Source: an uncultured Bacteroidales bacterium
GTDB taxonomy: Bacteria; Bacteroidota; Bacteroidia; Bacteroidales; Bacteroidaceae
Direction: 5' to 3'
Assembly (NCBI GenBank): GCA_945837185.1
Contig: CAMAMZ010000120.1
Coordinates: 1-6,435 of the forward strand
DNA: 6,435 bases
A program made the translations under genes and the position numbers. The notes under the pieces are model-generated. The model had not been told where the DNA came from, did not search any database, and saw only the letters and a list, made by a program, of their open reading frames with translations. This document shows positions 1-6,112 of this stretch, piece after piece. Within the stretch, counting starts at the first letter, position 1. Each line of letters starts with the position of its first letter.

Positions 1-2
1 CC

Positions 3-62
3 TTTTGGCAGCAAGCTCAAGGGCTTGATTTCCGATTTGATGATGCTTCATCAGACACATGA
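3..62 (+). CDS. possible C-terminal tail of an upstream gene (partial)
   Basis: Nineteen codons are open from the left edge to a TGA at 60-62 and read FWQQAQGLDFRFDDASSDT, an acidic, hydrophilic tail of the kind often seen at the end of a cytoplasmic protein. Another frame (1-90, ending in TAA at 88-90) is also open, so the frame choice rests only on composition. No family can be recognised from so short a piece. If real, the gene ends about 35 bases before the ugd promoter. Confidence 0.25.
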   Translation, partial: FWQQAQGLDFRFDDASSDT

Positions 63-95
63 TTTTCCAGGGAAACCACAAATTCCTTAAAAAAC

Positions 96-126
96 TTGCC
101 TATCTGAATGAAAAAATGTACTTTTG
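96..126 (+). promoter_or_regulatory. Bacteroidetes-type promoter of ugd
   Basis: TTG at 96-98 and TACTTTTG at 119-126 match the -33 (TTG) and -7 (TAnnTTTG) elements of the Bacteroidetes primary sigma factor, with 20 bases between them. Transcription would start near 131-134, giving a leader of about 40 bases before the ATG at 172. The TTG that could extend the ugd frame upstream (124-126) lies inside the -7 box, so it cannot be the start codon if this promoter is used. Confidence 0.75.
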
Positions 127-171
127 TGGCATACAAAAAGGTATATCAACCCCTATTTTAAGTACATATCT

Positions 172-1506
172 ATGAGGAATTTCGAAGATTTACGCATCGC
201 AGTTGCCGGAACAGGTTATGTGGGACTGTCAATGGCCACCCTACTCTCTCAGCATCATCCCGTAAAGGCTGTAGATGTTGTGGCAGAAAAGGTAGATAAG
301 ATAAACCATCGCATCTCACCCATTCAAGACGAATATATCGAGAAGTATTTTGCCGAGAAGGATTTGCAACTCACCGCCACGCTCGATGCCCGTGAGGCCT
401 ATCGTGATGCCGACTTTGTCATCATTGCCGCCCCTACCAACTACGACCCTCAAAAGAACTTCTTCGACACGCATCATATCGAAGATGTCATCGATATTGT
501 GCGAGAGGTGAATCCCGAAGCTGTCATGGTTATCAAATCAACCATACCGGTAGGCTACACACGTAGTCTCTACTTGAAATATGGGCAACAGGACAAGCCT
601 TTCAATCTCCTCTTTTCGCCAGAGTTTCTGCGTGAGAGCAAAGCGCTTTACGACAACCTTTACCCCTCCCGTATCATCGTGGGATGCCCCAAGGTGATTG
701 GCCTGCCCGAATACAAGGCCGAAGATGATGCCATTCTGCGTGCTACCGATGTGACGAAGATGCAGGAGGCAGCCCACATCTTCATGCGCCTGCTCATGGA
801 AGGTGCCATCAAGAAGGATATTCCTACCCTCTTGATGGGCATGAAGGAAGCAGAGGCCGTAAAACTCTTTGCCAACACCTATTTGGCTTTGCGTGTTAGT
901 TTCTTCAACGAACTCGACACGTATGCCGAGATGAAGGGGCTCGACACCTGTTCGATCATTGAAGGTGTAGGGCTCGACCCGCGCATTGGCACCCACTACA
1001 ACAACCCATCGTTCGGCTATGGGGGGTACTGCTTGCCGAAAGACACCAAGCAACTGCTGGCAAACTATAAAGATGTGCCTGAAAATCTGATAGAAGCTAT
1101 TGTAGAGAGCAACCGCACACGCAAAGACTACATAGCCGATGCTGTGCTGCGCAAAGCCGGCTGGTATGCTTATACCACCCATTCACAATACGGTGTCTCG
1201 ACAGCAGGCGAGGCAGAGGGTTCCTGCACCATTGGTGTATACCGACTCACCATGAAATCCAATTCCGACAATTTCCGCCAATCGGCCATTCAAGGCATTA
1301 TGAAACGCATCAAGGCCAAGGGTGCCGAGGTGATTATCTACGAGCCTACTCTGGAAGATGGCACCACCTTCTTCGGAAGTCGTGTGGTGAACGATCTCGC
1401 CCTGTTCAAACAGTTGAGCAAGGCCATCATTGCGAATCGTTTCGATGATTCGCTGACCGATGTTGAAGAGAAGGTTTACACCCGCGACATATTCCGCAGG
1501 GATTGA
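172..1506 (+). CDS. ugd: UDP-glucose 6-dehydrogenase
   Basis: Cytoplasmic enzyme that oxidises UDP-glucose to UDP-glucuronate in two NAD-dependent steps, feeding capsule, exopolysaccharide or other uronate-containing glycans. The 444-residue protein has the full three-domain layout. The N-terminal Rossmann fold has GTGYVGLS at residues 13-20. The central helical domain and C-terminal UDP-binding domain follow. Residues expected for catalysis are present: Thr124 in KSTIPVGYT, Glu151 in SPEFLRE, Lys231 and Asn235 in KLFANTYLALR, and the nucleophile Cys287 with Asp291 in GYGGYCLPKD. The spacing of Lys/Asn and of Cys/Asp matches the family. It is somewhat longer than the compact ~400-residue streptococcal type; part of the extra length appears to lie around residues 340-360 (THSQYGVSTAGEAEGSC). 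I chose the ATG at 172 because the longer frame begins inside the promoter. No glycan-synthesis partner is visible; the next gene converges on it. Confidence 0.96.
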   Translation: MRNFEDLRIAVAGTGYVGLSMATLLSQHHPVKAVDVVAEKVDKINHRISPIQDEYIEKYFAEKDLQLTATLDAREAYRDADFVIIAAPTNYDPQKNFFDTHHIEDVIDIVREVNPEAVMVIKSTIPVGYTRSLYLKYGQQDKPFNLLFSPEFLRESKALYDNLYPSRIIVGCPKVIGLPEYKAEDDAILRATDVTKMQEAAHIFMRLLMEGAIKKDIPTLLMGMKEAEAVKLFANTYLALRVSFFNELDTYAEMKGLDTCSIIEGVGLDPRIGTHYNNPSFGYGGYCLPKDTKQLLANYKDVPENLIEAIVESNRTRKDYIADAVLRKAGWYAYTTHSQYGVSTAGEAEGSCTIGVYRLTMKSNSDNFRQSAIQGIMKRIKAKGAEVIIYEPTLEDGTTFFGSRVVNDLALFKQLSKAIIANRFDDSLTDVEEKVYTRDIFRRD

Positions 1507-1523
1507 TTGCCCCTGGGCACACA

Positions 1524-1552
1524 CTCATTGCGTTAGTGGAAACAGCAATGGG
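1524..1552. terminator. hairpin at the convergent ugd/permease junction
   Basis: CTCATTGC (1524-1531) pairs with GCAATGGG (1545-1552) as an 8-base-pair stem with one G-T wobble and a 13-base loop. It covers the stop codon and last codons of the minus-strand permease and lies 18 bases after the ugd stop. There is no T-run on either side, so it is not a textbook intrinsic terminator. A smaller palindrome, TGCCCCTGGGCA, sits at 1508-1519. Either could slow polymerase in a junction with no other room for a terminator. Confidence 0.3.
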
Positions 1553-3375
1553 AGCACCCCTATCATCACCAAGCCCATTATCACCTGCAACGGCAACCCG
1601 ACACGTATATAGTCGATGAAACGATATTGCCCGGCTTGCATTACCAACGCATTAGGCGGTGTGCTGAAGGGCGATGCAAAACACATGCTGGCAGCCACTG
1701 TAACAGCAAAGAGATAGGGATAAGGACTCACACCCAACTCTACAGCCGATGAAAGCGCTATAGGTGCCATGAGCACTGCTGTGGCGGTATTGCTAATGAA
1801 TAAGGTGAGCAACGATGTCGTGAAATATACACCTGCCAAAAGCGATAAAGGCCCTATGTTGCCCAGTGAAGCTACAAGCATGTGGGATAGCATTGCCGAG
1901 GCCCCGGTTTTCTCCAAAGCCACCGACATAGGCAACATGGCGGCAATGAGCACCACACTCTCCCAATTGATGGTTTTATAAGCTGCCTCTACATTCTTGA
2001 AGCAACCCGTAAGCACCATGAGCACTGCCGCTGTGATGACAGCTGTTACGGGAGCAATGGGAATGAAATCAAACACCATGGAGGCCACCATCAGGCACAT
2101 GATACAAGCAGCCAAAGGTGCCTTATAGTCAAGGGTCACCTTGGCAGCCTCATCAAGCGGTTGCCCTAACACCACCCATCGGTCTTCATCGTTGCCCAAA
2201 CGGGCAATATTATCCCATGTTCCCTGCACCAGCAGTACATCACCAGCCTGCAAACGCATATCGGGCAGACTTTCCATAATATATTCCCCCTTTCTACGTA
2301 TAGCTATCACGTTAATACTATAGGTGCCACGGAAACCACCCTCTTTGAGCTGTCGGTTCACCAATCTCGAAGTGGGAAGCAAAACGAGTTCGGCCATGCC
2401 GATATGATAGAAGTCGAGCGTGGTCTGTGTCGACAGATTCTCATCCGTCTGCAAACCATAATCGGCCGCAAAACGTTGCGCCTGCTCACCATCGCCCGAC
2501 AAATACAGAATGTCGCCCTCCTCAACCACTGTACCTGGACCCACCAATTGCTGTGCCACATTCTTCAAGAGATGATGCTGTCTACCGCCTTCCCTACGCA
2601 GTTCAAGCACCGTCAGTCCGTAACGGTTATGTATGTCGGCCTTTCCTATCGTCATGCCTTTCAAGGGGGAGGAAGCCGGCACCCGATATCGTGCGAGATC
2701 ATCGGTAAGGCGATATTCATCCACAAGCTGGCGGAGCGATTTGCCCTTGTTAGTTTTGTGCCTATCCTTTTCTCTCTGCCCGGAAAGAAGCCATCGGCAT
2801 AGCGGATACATCACCACAATGCCCACTGCGATACAAATCATGCCGACCGGGGAGAACGAGAAGAACGACAGCAACGGATAGCCTGCTTCTACCAAGACTT
2901 CATTGATAACCAGGTTGGGGGGTGTACCTATCAAAGTGAGCATGCCACCCATACTACTGGCAAAAGCAAGGGGCATGAGTAATTGCGATGCATTCATTTT
3001 GGTGGCACTGGCCAAACTCACCACGATAGGGAGCATCAAGGCCACTGTACCTGTATTACTCACAAAAGCGCCAATCACAGCCGTCACCAACACCACCAGC
3101 AAAAAGAGTGTCAGCTCGTGTGTGCCCGCCAGTTTCATGATGCGTCCGCTCACCATCTTGGCCAAACCAGTCTGGAAGATGGCACCTCCCACAACAAAGA
3201 GGCCCACCATCATCACCACCACAGGATTAGAGAAACCCGACAAGGCTTCTTCAGGGGTGAGAATACCACAAAAGAGCAACAGCAGCAAGGCACACAAGGC
3301 CACTATGTCTGAGCGAATCCTACCAAGGGCAAAGAACACAGCGGACACAGCTAAAATGGCAAGGGTTATAAACAT
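1525..3375 (-). CDS. SLC13-family (DASS) permease with central RCK_C/TrkA_C domains
   Basis: Inner-membrane secondary transporter of the divalent anion:sodium symporter type, 616 residues. It has two homologous membrane halves, roughly residues 1-200 and 415-616. Each carries the family's signature sodium/substrate-site motif: SNTGT at 106-110 and SNTAT at 528-532. Each also has a later proline pair, TPPNLV near 151-156 and TPPNAL near 572-577. Between the halves lies a soluble insert (about 205-405) that reads as two tandem RCK_C domains. The first has the pattern SPLKGMTIG...GLTVLELRREG...EEGDILYLSG; the second has SRLVNRQLKEGGFR...VIAIRRKGE...LQAGDVLLVQG. Such inserts are typical of sulfate/anion permeases in bacteria and algae and probably sense a ligand. 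The substrate (sulfate, dicarboxylate or other) cannot be read from sequence. A TTG two codons upstream (3381) is possible, but the ATG at 3375 is preferred. It is monocistronic, with its own promoter. Confidence 0.93.
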   Translation of the reverse strand: MFITLAILAVSAVFFALGRIRSDIVALCALLLLLFCGILTPEEALSGFSNPVVVMMVGLFVVGGAIFQTGLAKMVSGRIMKLAGTHELTLFLLVVLVTAVIGAFVSNTGTVALMLPIVVSLASATKMNASQLLMPLAFASSMGGMLTLIGTPPNLVINEVLVEAGYPLLSFFSFSPVGMICIAVGIVVMYPLCRWLLSGQREKDRHKTNKGKSLRQLVDEYRLTDDLARYRVPASSPLKGMTIGKADIHNRYGLTVLELRREGGRQHHLLKNVAQQLVGPGTVVEEGDILYLSGDGEQAQRFAADYGLQTDENLSTQTTLDFYHIGMAELVLLPTSRLVNRQLKEGGFRGTYSINVIAIRRKGEYIMESLPDMRLQAGDVLLVQGTWDNIARLGNDEDRWVVLGQPLDEAAKVTLDYKAPLAACIMCLMVASMVFDFIPIAPVTAVITAAVLMVLTGCFKNVEAAYKTINWESVVLIAAMLPMSVALEKTGASAMLSHMLVASLGNIGPLSLLAGVYFTTSLLTLFISNTATAVLMAPIALSSAVELGVSPYPYLFAVTVAASMCFASPFSTPPNALVMQAGQYRFIDYIRVGLPLQVIMGLVMIGVLPLLFPLTQ

Positions 3376-3456
3376 AAGCAATCAATATTTTTTAGGTCTA
3401 ACAAGCATCATGTTTACTATACAGAAGCAACACATTTCCCCATTCAGAATCGATTG

Positions 3457-3488
3457 TAAAGATACTCATATTCAGTGAGATATGCAAA
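3457..3488 (-). promoter_or_regulatory. Bacteroidetes-type promoter of the SLC13 permease
   Basis: Read on the minus strand, TTTG (3488-3485) is followed after 20 bases by TATCTTTA (3464-3457), one mismatch from TAnnTTTG. The 20-base gap is the same as in the other two complete promoters here. Transcription would start near 3450, giving a leader of about 75 bases before the ATG at 3375. Confidence 0.6.
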
Positions 3489-3634
3489 CATCAAAGCCCT
3501 TAATATTCCCAAATTACGTTAAATCAAGCCATCCATGAAAGTCAATAACACAAGGTCTGCGCAACAACACCCAAAGTGTAGCATCACTTATTACAGCTGA
3601 CTAAGTTAATAAACATCAATTGAAAGGGGGAAAT

Positions 3635-3665
3635 TTGCTGCAAAGAGAAGAAATATTTACCTTTG
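3635..3665 (+). promoter_or_regulatory. Bacteroidetes-type promoter of the small exported protein
   Basis: TTG at 3635-3637 (within TTTG) and a perfect TACCTTTG at 3658-3665 are separated by 20 bases. The start point would fall near 3671, giving a leader of about 120 bases before the ATG at 3791. The TTTG of the -7 box is also the first part of the 32-base direct repeat that fills this leader. Confidence 0.7.
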
Positions 3666-3759
3666 CATTAACTTTTCAGAAGTCATGCGGCATAGTGCTT
3701 CAGCAAGCTTGGCATCTCTGCACGCTATTTGCATTGACTTTTTAGGAGTCATGCGGCAT
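3662..3759 (+). repeat. imperfect 32-base direct repeat in a leader
   Basis: Bases 3662-3693 recur at 3728-3759 with 29 of 32 identical; all three differences are transitions. Each copy runs from TTTGCATT to GTCATGCGGCAT. The offset is 66 bases, and the other 34 bases of the period show no obvious similarity. The first copy overlaps the -7 box and transcription start; the second has lost the TA of the -7 motif (GCTATTTG at 3724-3731), so it is not an equally good promoter. The repeat could be a duplicated operator or a leader regulatory element. Confidence 0.8.
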
Positions 3760-3790
3760 CGAGGCAAACCATCAAAATTTTCATTTTCAA

Positions 3791-4174
3791 ATGAAGAAAC
3801 TGCTGAAAATCTTTATTCCTCTTGTATTCATTGCAATTGCGCTTGCATGTTACACCGGGAAATCTGACACAAGCGTCACAGTGGGTCAGATGGAAGCCTC
3901 CGTATCTGAAAAAGCAGCGAGTTGTTTAGACACCTCAACGATGCATTTCGATTTGCATCTGCCGAGTCAGATTTCATTGGTCAATGCACTTCGCACACAC
4001 ACCACCCCACACAGAACAAGCTCTACACAACGTTACAACTTCCTGTTTTTCAGAACAGGGAGCGCTATCCATGCGAGAACATATAGTTTCATTCAACAAG
4101 CATCTTTTCATATCCGGTATGCGTTTGTCAAGCCTATTACACGATTGATTAGTCTTGGCAAACTGGTTATTTAG
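3791..4174 (+). CDS. small exported protein of unknown function
   Basis: A 127-residue protein that I do not recognise. Residues 1-19 form a classic signal peptide: a basic start (MKKLLK), a hydrophobic core (IFIPLVFIAIALA) and an ALA site. Cleavage by signal peptidase I before Cys20 fits best. Cys20 also raises a lipoprotein possibility, but the -3 and -2 residues (Ala, Leu) do not match a normal lipobox. The mature part is about 108 residues, rich in Ser, Thr and His in the middle (TPHRTSSTQRYNF) and basic towards the end, finishing ITRLISLGKLVI; no transmembrane helix follows the signal. The ATG at 3791 has a promoter upstream and an A/T-rich leader without a Shine-Dalgarno site, as is normal in Bacteroidetes. 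The next gene on the same strand starts 201 bases later. An open frame on the opposite strand exists but starts with GTG and has no promoter. Confidence 0.65.
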   Translation: MKKLLKIFIPLVFIAIALACYTGKSDTSVTVGQMEASVSEKAASCLDTSTMHFDLHLPSQISLVNALRTHTTPHRTSSTQRYNFLFFRTGSAIHARTYSFIQQASFHIRYAFVKPITRLISLGKLVI

Positions 4175-4209
4175 CGGTAGGTACAACATATAAATGATCA
4201 ACGACATTT

Positions 4210-4257
4210 CCCTGCGTGGCAGGGCGATGCCGCTCGGTTTGCCCATTGAGGCAAGCC
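4210..4257. other. two adjacent strong hairpins in the 4175-4375 spacer
   Basis: CCCTGC (4210-4215) pairs with GCAGGG (4219-4224) around a three-base loop. GGTTTGCC (4236-4243) pairs with GGCAAGCC (4250-4257) through eight pairs, one of them G-T, around CATTGA. The stretch is more G/C-rich than its flanks. It begins 36 bases after the stop of the exported-protein gene and ends about 120 bases before the next start. No T-run follows, so it could be a factor-assisted terminator, an mRNA-stabilising structure or a REP-like interspersed element. Confidence 0.5.
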
Positions 4258-4278
4258 ATATACCCCTATACACATTAC

Positions 4279-4361
4279 GCAACACAACTTGTATGCGCTA
4301 TCGTATGAAATGTATATGTAAAAAGCAAACAACTTGTATGCACCATTGTATGAAGCGTATA
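4279..4361 (+). repeat. two-copy imperfect direct repeat, 45-base period
   Basis: Bases 4284-4316 recur at 4329-4361 with 28 of 33 identical, and all five differences are transitions. Each copy begins ACAACTTGTATGC. With a one-base gap the match extends left to GCAA in both copies (4279 and 4325). The second copy ends 14 bases before the ATG of the next gene, so both lie in its leader or promoter region. Neither copy contains a good TAnnTTTG box. The substitutions are mostly non-synonymous in the frames I checked, so it is unlikely to be conserved as protein. Confidence 0.75.
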
Positions 4362-4375
4362 CCGCAAAAAAAACA

Positions 4376-4828
4376 ATGAATATGGAAAAGAGAATTAAAA
4401 GAGTTCGCTCTGTCAAAGACATCACGCTATGCACATTGCTTATTATAATAGGTATCATTCTGGCCTTCATTCCTTGTCAGGGCACCGTTCACTTGGCAGG
4501 CTATCTGCTCATTGCAACAGGCAGTATACTCGCCGTTGCGCTCAAGAATGGTTACAGAGATGTTGAAACAAAGGAAACGTATTTCAAAAAGGAACTTTCA
4601 TTTCTTGGAAACATGAAAACACCCATCTTGTCGGCTTTGTCTGCCTCTCCTGAGCAGATTTCACTGAGCGAAGAGGGCAAGGGACAAGTGTTGTTGTTAA
4701 GAATATATTATGGTAAAAAGTCTGGTAAGGCCTATTTGCAGCTATTTGAGTATATTCCTCATCAATACGAACCTTGTTCGGGTGTGTATGAATATGAACT
4801 AAGCAGGGTACAGGCACTACTGAAATAA
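4376..4828 (+). CDS. small two-helix membrane protein of unknown function
   Basis: A 150-residue protein that I cannot assign to a named family. A basic N-terminus (KRIKRVRSVK) is followed by two hydrophobic helices, about 16-33 (ITLCTLLIIIGIILAFIP) and 38-56, with a very short turn between them. This makes a membrane hairpin with both ends predicted in the cytoplasm. The remaining ~95 residues form a soluble domain with alternating acidic and basic residues, a probable beta strand (QVLLLRIYYGKKSGKAYLQL), then FEYIPHQYEPCSGVYEYEL. The start is either 4376 or 4382, two ATGs six bases apart; I chose the first because an A-rich stretch directly precedes it. No good promoter box was found upstream, so it may depend on transcription from the promoter at 3635-3665. 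A hairpin follows the stop after 30 bases. The soluble tail suggests a conserved accessory protein, but no role can be named. Confidence 0.8.
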   Translation: MNMEKRIKRVRSVKDITLCTLLIIIGIILAFIPCQGTVHLAGYLLIATGSILAVALKNGYRDVETKETYFKKELSFLGNMKTPILSALSASPEQISLSEEGKGQVLLLRIYYGKKSGKAYLQLFEYIPHQYEPCSGVYEYELSRVQALLK

Positions 4829-4858
4829 GTTTGCGCGTGGTTCTCCCCTCTCCCACTC

Positions 4859-4890
4859 ATGGCCATTGCTCTACAAAAGGCAATGGCCGT
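4859..4890 (+). terminator. terminator-like hairpin after the two-helix protein gene
   Basis: GGCCATTGC (4861-4869) and GCAATGGCC (4880-4888) are perfect complements, a nine-base-pair stem with a ten-base loop. It is extendable by T-G and A-T pairs to 4859-4890. It lies 30 bases after the stop at 4828 and before the next promoter box. The downstream sequence (GTTAGTTATCAA) lacks a continuous T-run, so termination would be weak or assisted. Confidence 0.6.
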
Positions 4891-4961
4891 TAGTTATCAA
4901 CAAAAGACACATTCGCTATGAAAAAGTTCGAGATAAAGGAACTATTCATAAAAGCTTTTTG

Positions 4962-4969
4962 TAACTTTG
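4962..4969 (+). promoter_or_regulatory. -7 element for the BASS transporter gene
   Basis: TAACTTTG at 4962-4969 is a perfect TAnnTTTG box. No TTG lies at the expected distance upstream, so the -33 part is weak or absent. Transcription would start near 4975, giving a leader of about 87 bases before the ATG at 5063. The TTG at 4967, which would lengthen the reading frame, is part of this box. Confidence 0.55.
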
Positions 4970-5062
4970 CAACCCGATAAGCATACGGCCATGAGGGGTG
5001 AGATGGGAGGGCTACAACAAGACATCGCATACCCGCCTTCAGCATGGCATAAATGTTATGAT

Positions 5063-6079
5063 ATGAAAGAAGCAATACAAAGGGTGAGTGGCTGGATGGC
5101 TTCACACTCATCTACTTATGTTATAGTTGCAGCCATATTGGCATTTATTTTGCCTGAAGCGTTCGGGTGGGTAAAGGGCGATGTTTCGAGTGTTATCCTC
5201 GGTGTGATTATGCTTACAATGGGCTTAACCTTGTCGACAGATGACTTTCGCATTCTTTTCAGCAGACCATGGGACATTTTCATTGGCGCATGCGCCCAGT
5301 TTACCCTCATGCCCCTCATTGCCTATATCCTTACCATAGTGTTCGGTCTGAACCCCTACCTTGCCATAGGTGTCATTCTTGTGGGATGCTGTCCGGGAGG
5401 TGTATCGAGCAATATCATGTCGTTTTTGTGTAAGGGTGACGTGGCTTTCTCTGTAGGTATGACAACCGCTTCCACCCTGCTTGCACCCTTTATGACACCG
5501 CTCTTGGTATGGTGGCTTGCCGACACACGCATAGAAGTTGATACACTGGGAATGTTCCGGGGCATACTCCTCATCACCATCATTCCTGTAGCAATAGGAT
5601 TTGCGGTAAACCACTATTCCACTCGACACGCTTGGTATGGCGATGTGCAACGGATGATGCCAGGCGTGAGTGTCACGGGACTGGCGCTCATTGTAGCGGG
5701 TGTGGTGTCGCAAGTGAAGCCGCAACTCATGCTTCATGGCATGGGACTGTTTCTGCTGATGCTTGCCGTTGTGTTCTGCCACAACACCCTTGGCTACATC
5801 TTAGGCTACAATGTGGGACGTTTGTTCCGTTTTCCGCTCCCTAAGAAACGTACCATATCCATCGAGGTGGGTATGCAAAACGCAGGAATGGCAACAGTGC
5901 TTGCAACAGCTTTCTTTGCCAACGACAACATCCTCGCCCACTCTCCGGAGGCCATCCTGTGTGTGGTGCCATGTGCCATCAGCTGTGCCTACCATTCCAT
6001 CTCAGGCACCATTCTTGCCGGTTTGTTTGTAAAATACGACAAGCGGAAGGCTGCTGCACGGGCCATTCCTCACCCCTAA
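5063..6079 (+). CDS. bile acid:sodium symporter family (BASS) transporter
   Basis: Inner-membrane sodium-coupled carrier of the SBF/BASS family, 338 residues, close to the usual bacterial length. Successive hydrophobic segments fill residues about 17-325. The conserved MLTMGLTLSTDDF (50-62) follows the first helices, and PGGVSSN (111-117) and EVGMQNAGMA (268-277) mark the two crossed helices of the core. By comparison with the known Neisseria homologue, all sodium-site positions are present: Gln79, Ser116, Asn117, Ser130, Thr134, Glu268 and Gln272. This indicates an active sodium symporter. The substrate is not predictable; bacterial members are tied to bile acids, pantoate-type acids and other organic anions. 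In-frame ATGs at 4991 and 5003 and a TTG at 4967 lie upstream, but the added residues are not hydrophobic or family-like, so 5063 is preferred. It has its own promoter box and ends in a spacer facing a minus-strand gene. Confidence 0.92.
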   Translation: MKEAIQRVSGWMASHSSTYVIVAAILAFILPEAFGWVKGDVSSVILGVIMLTMGLTLSTDDFRILFSRPWDIFIGACAQFTLMPLIAYILTIVFGLNPYLAIGVILVGCCPGGVSSNIMSFLCKGDVAFSVGMTTASTLLAPFMTPLLVWWLADTRIEVDTLGMFRGILLITIIPVAIGFAVNHYSTRHAWYGDVQRMMPGVSVTGLALIVAGVVSQVKPQLMLHGMGLFLLMLAVVFCHNTLGYILGYNVGRLFRFPLPKKRTISIEVGMQNAGMATVLATAFFANDNILAHSPEAILCVVPCAISCAYHSISGTILAGLFVKYDKRKAAARAIPHP

Positions 6080-6112
6080 ACCCAATAGGATGTTGGCGCT
6101 GTGATGGATGCC

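Larger units (their letters stand above)
3376..3790. other. 415-base divergent spacer
   Basis: This A/T-rich stretch separates the minus-strand permease from the plus-strand small exported protein. It holds one promoter for each direction (3457-3488 on the minus strand, 3635-3665 on the plus strand) and a direct repeat in the plus-strand leader. The central part, about 3489-3630, shows no convincing gene. Weak short inverted repeats there (ACTTA at 3586-3590 with TAAGT at 3602-3606, around a CAGCTG palindrome) could be an operator, but nothing supports that further. Confidence 0.7.

Noticed and set aside
538..1182. Long minus-strand open frame opposite ugd (214 codons)
   Set aside because: It lies wholly within a gene with complete catalytic motifs; its translation is rich in His, Cys and Val and low in family-like patterns, as expected of an antisense shadow.
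2903..3478. Plus-strand open frame opposite the permease (191 codons)
   Set aside because: The translation is Lys/Thr/Ile-rich and low in complexity, and is antisense to the membrane helices of a well-supported transporter. There is no promoter.
3586..3612. Short inverted repeats (ACTTA/TAAGT and TTATTA/TAATAA) in the divergent spacer
   Set aside because: Stems of five or six A/T-rich pairs are expected by chance in such sequence, and the two pairings exclude each other.
3974..4285. Minus-strand frame of 103 codons over the exported-protein gene and the hairpins
   Set aside because: It starts with GTG, has no promoter box and no signal or domain. The plus-strand alternative has both a signal peptide and a promoter.
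4918..4980. 20-codon frame starting MKKFEIKELF before the BASS gene
   Set aside because: It spans the -7 box at 4962-4969 and would have to be transcribed from further upstream, beyond a terminator-like hairpin; it is most likely chance.
5225..5782. Minus-strand open frame opposite the BASS gene (185 codons)
   Set aside because: It is His-, Arg- and Tyr-rich with no domain pattern, and it is antisense to conserved sodium-site codons.
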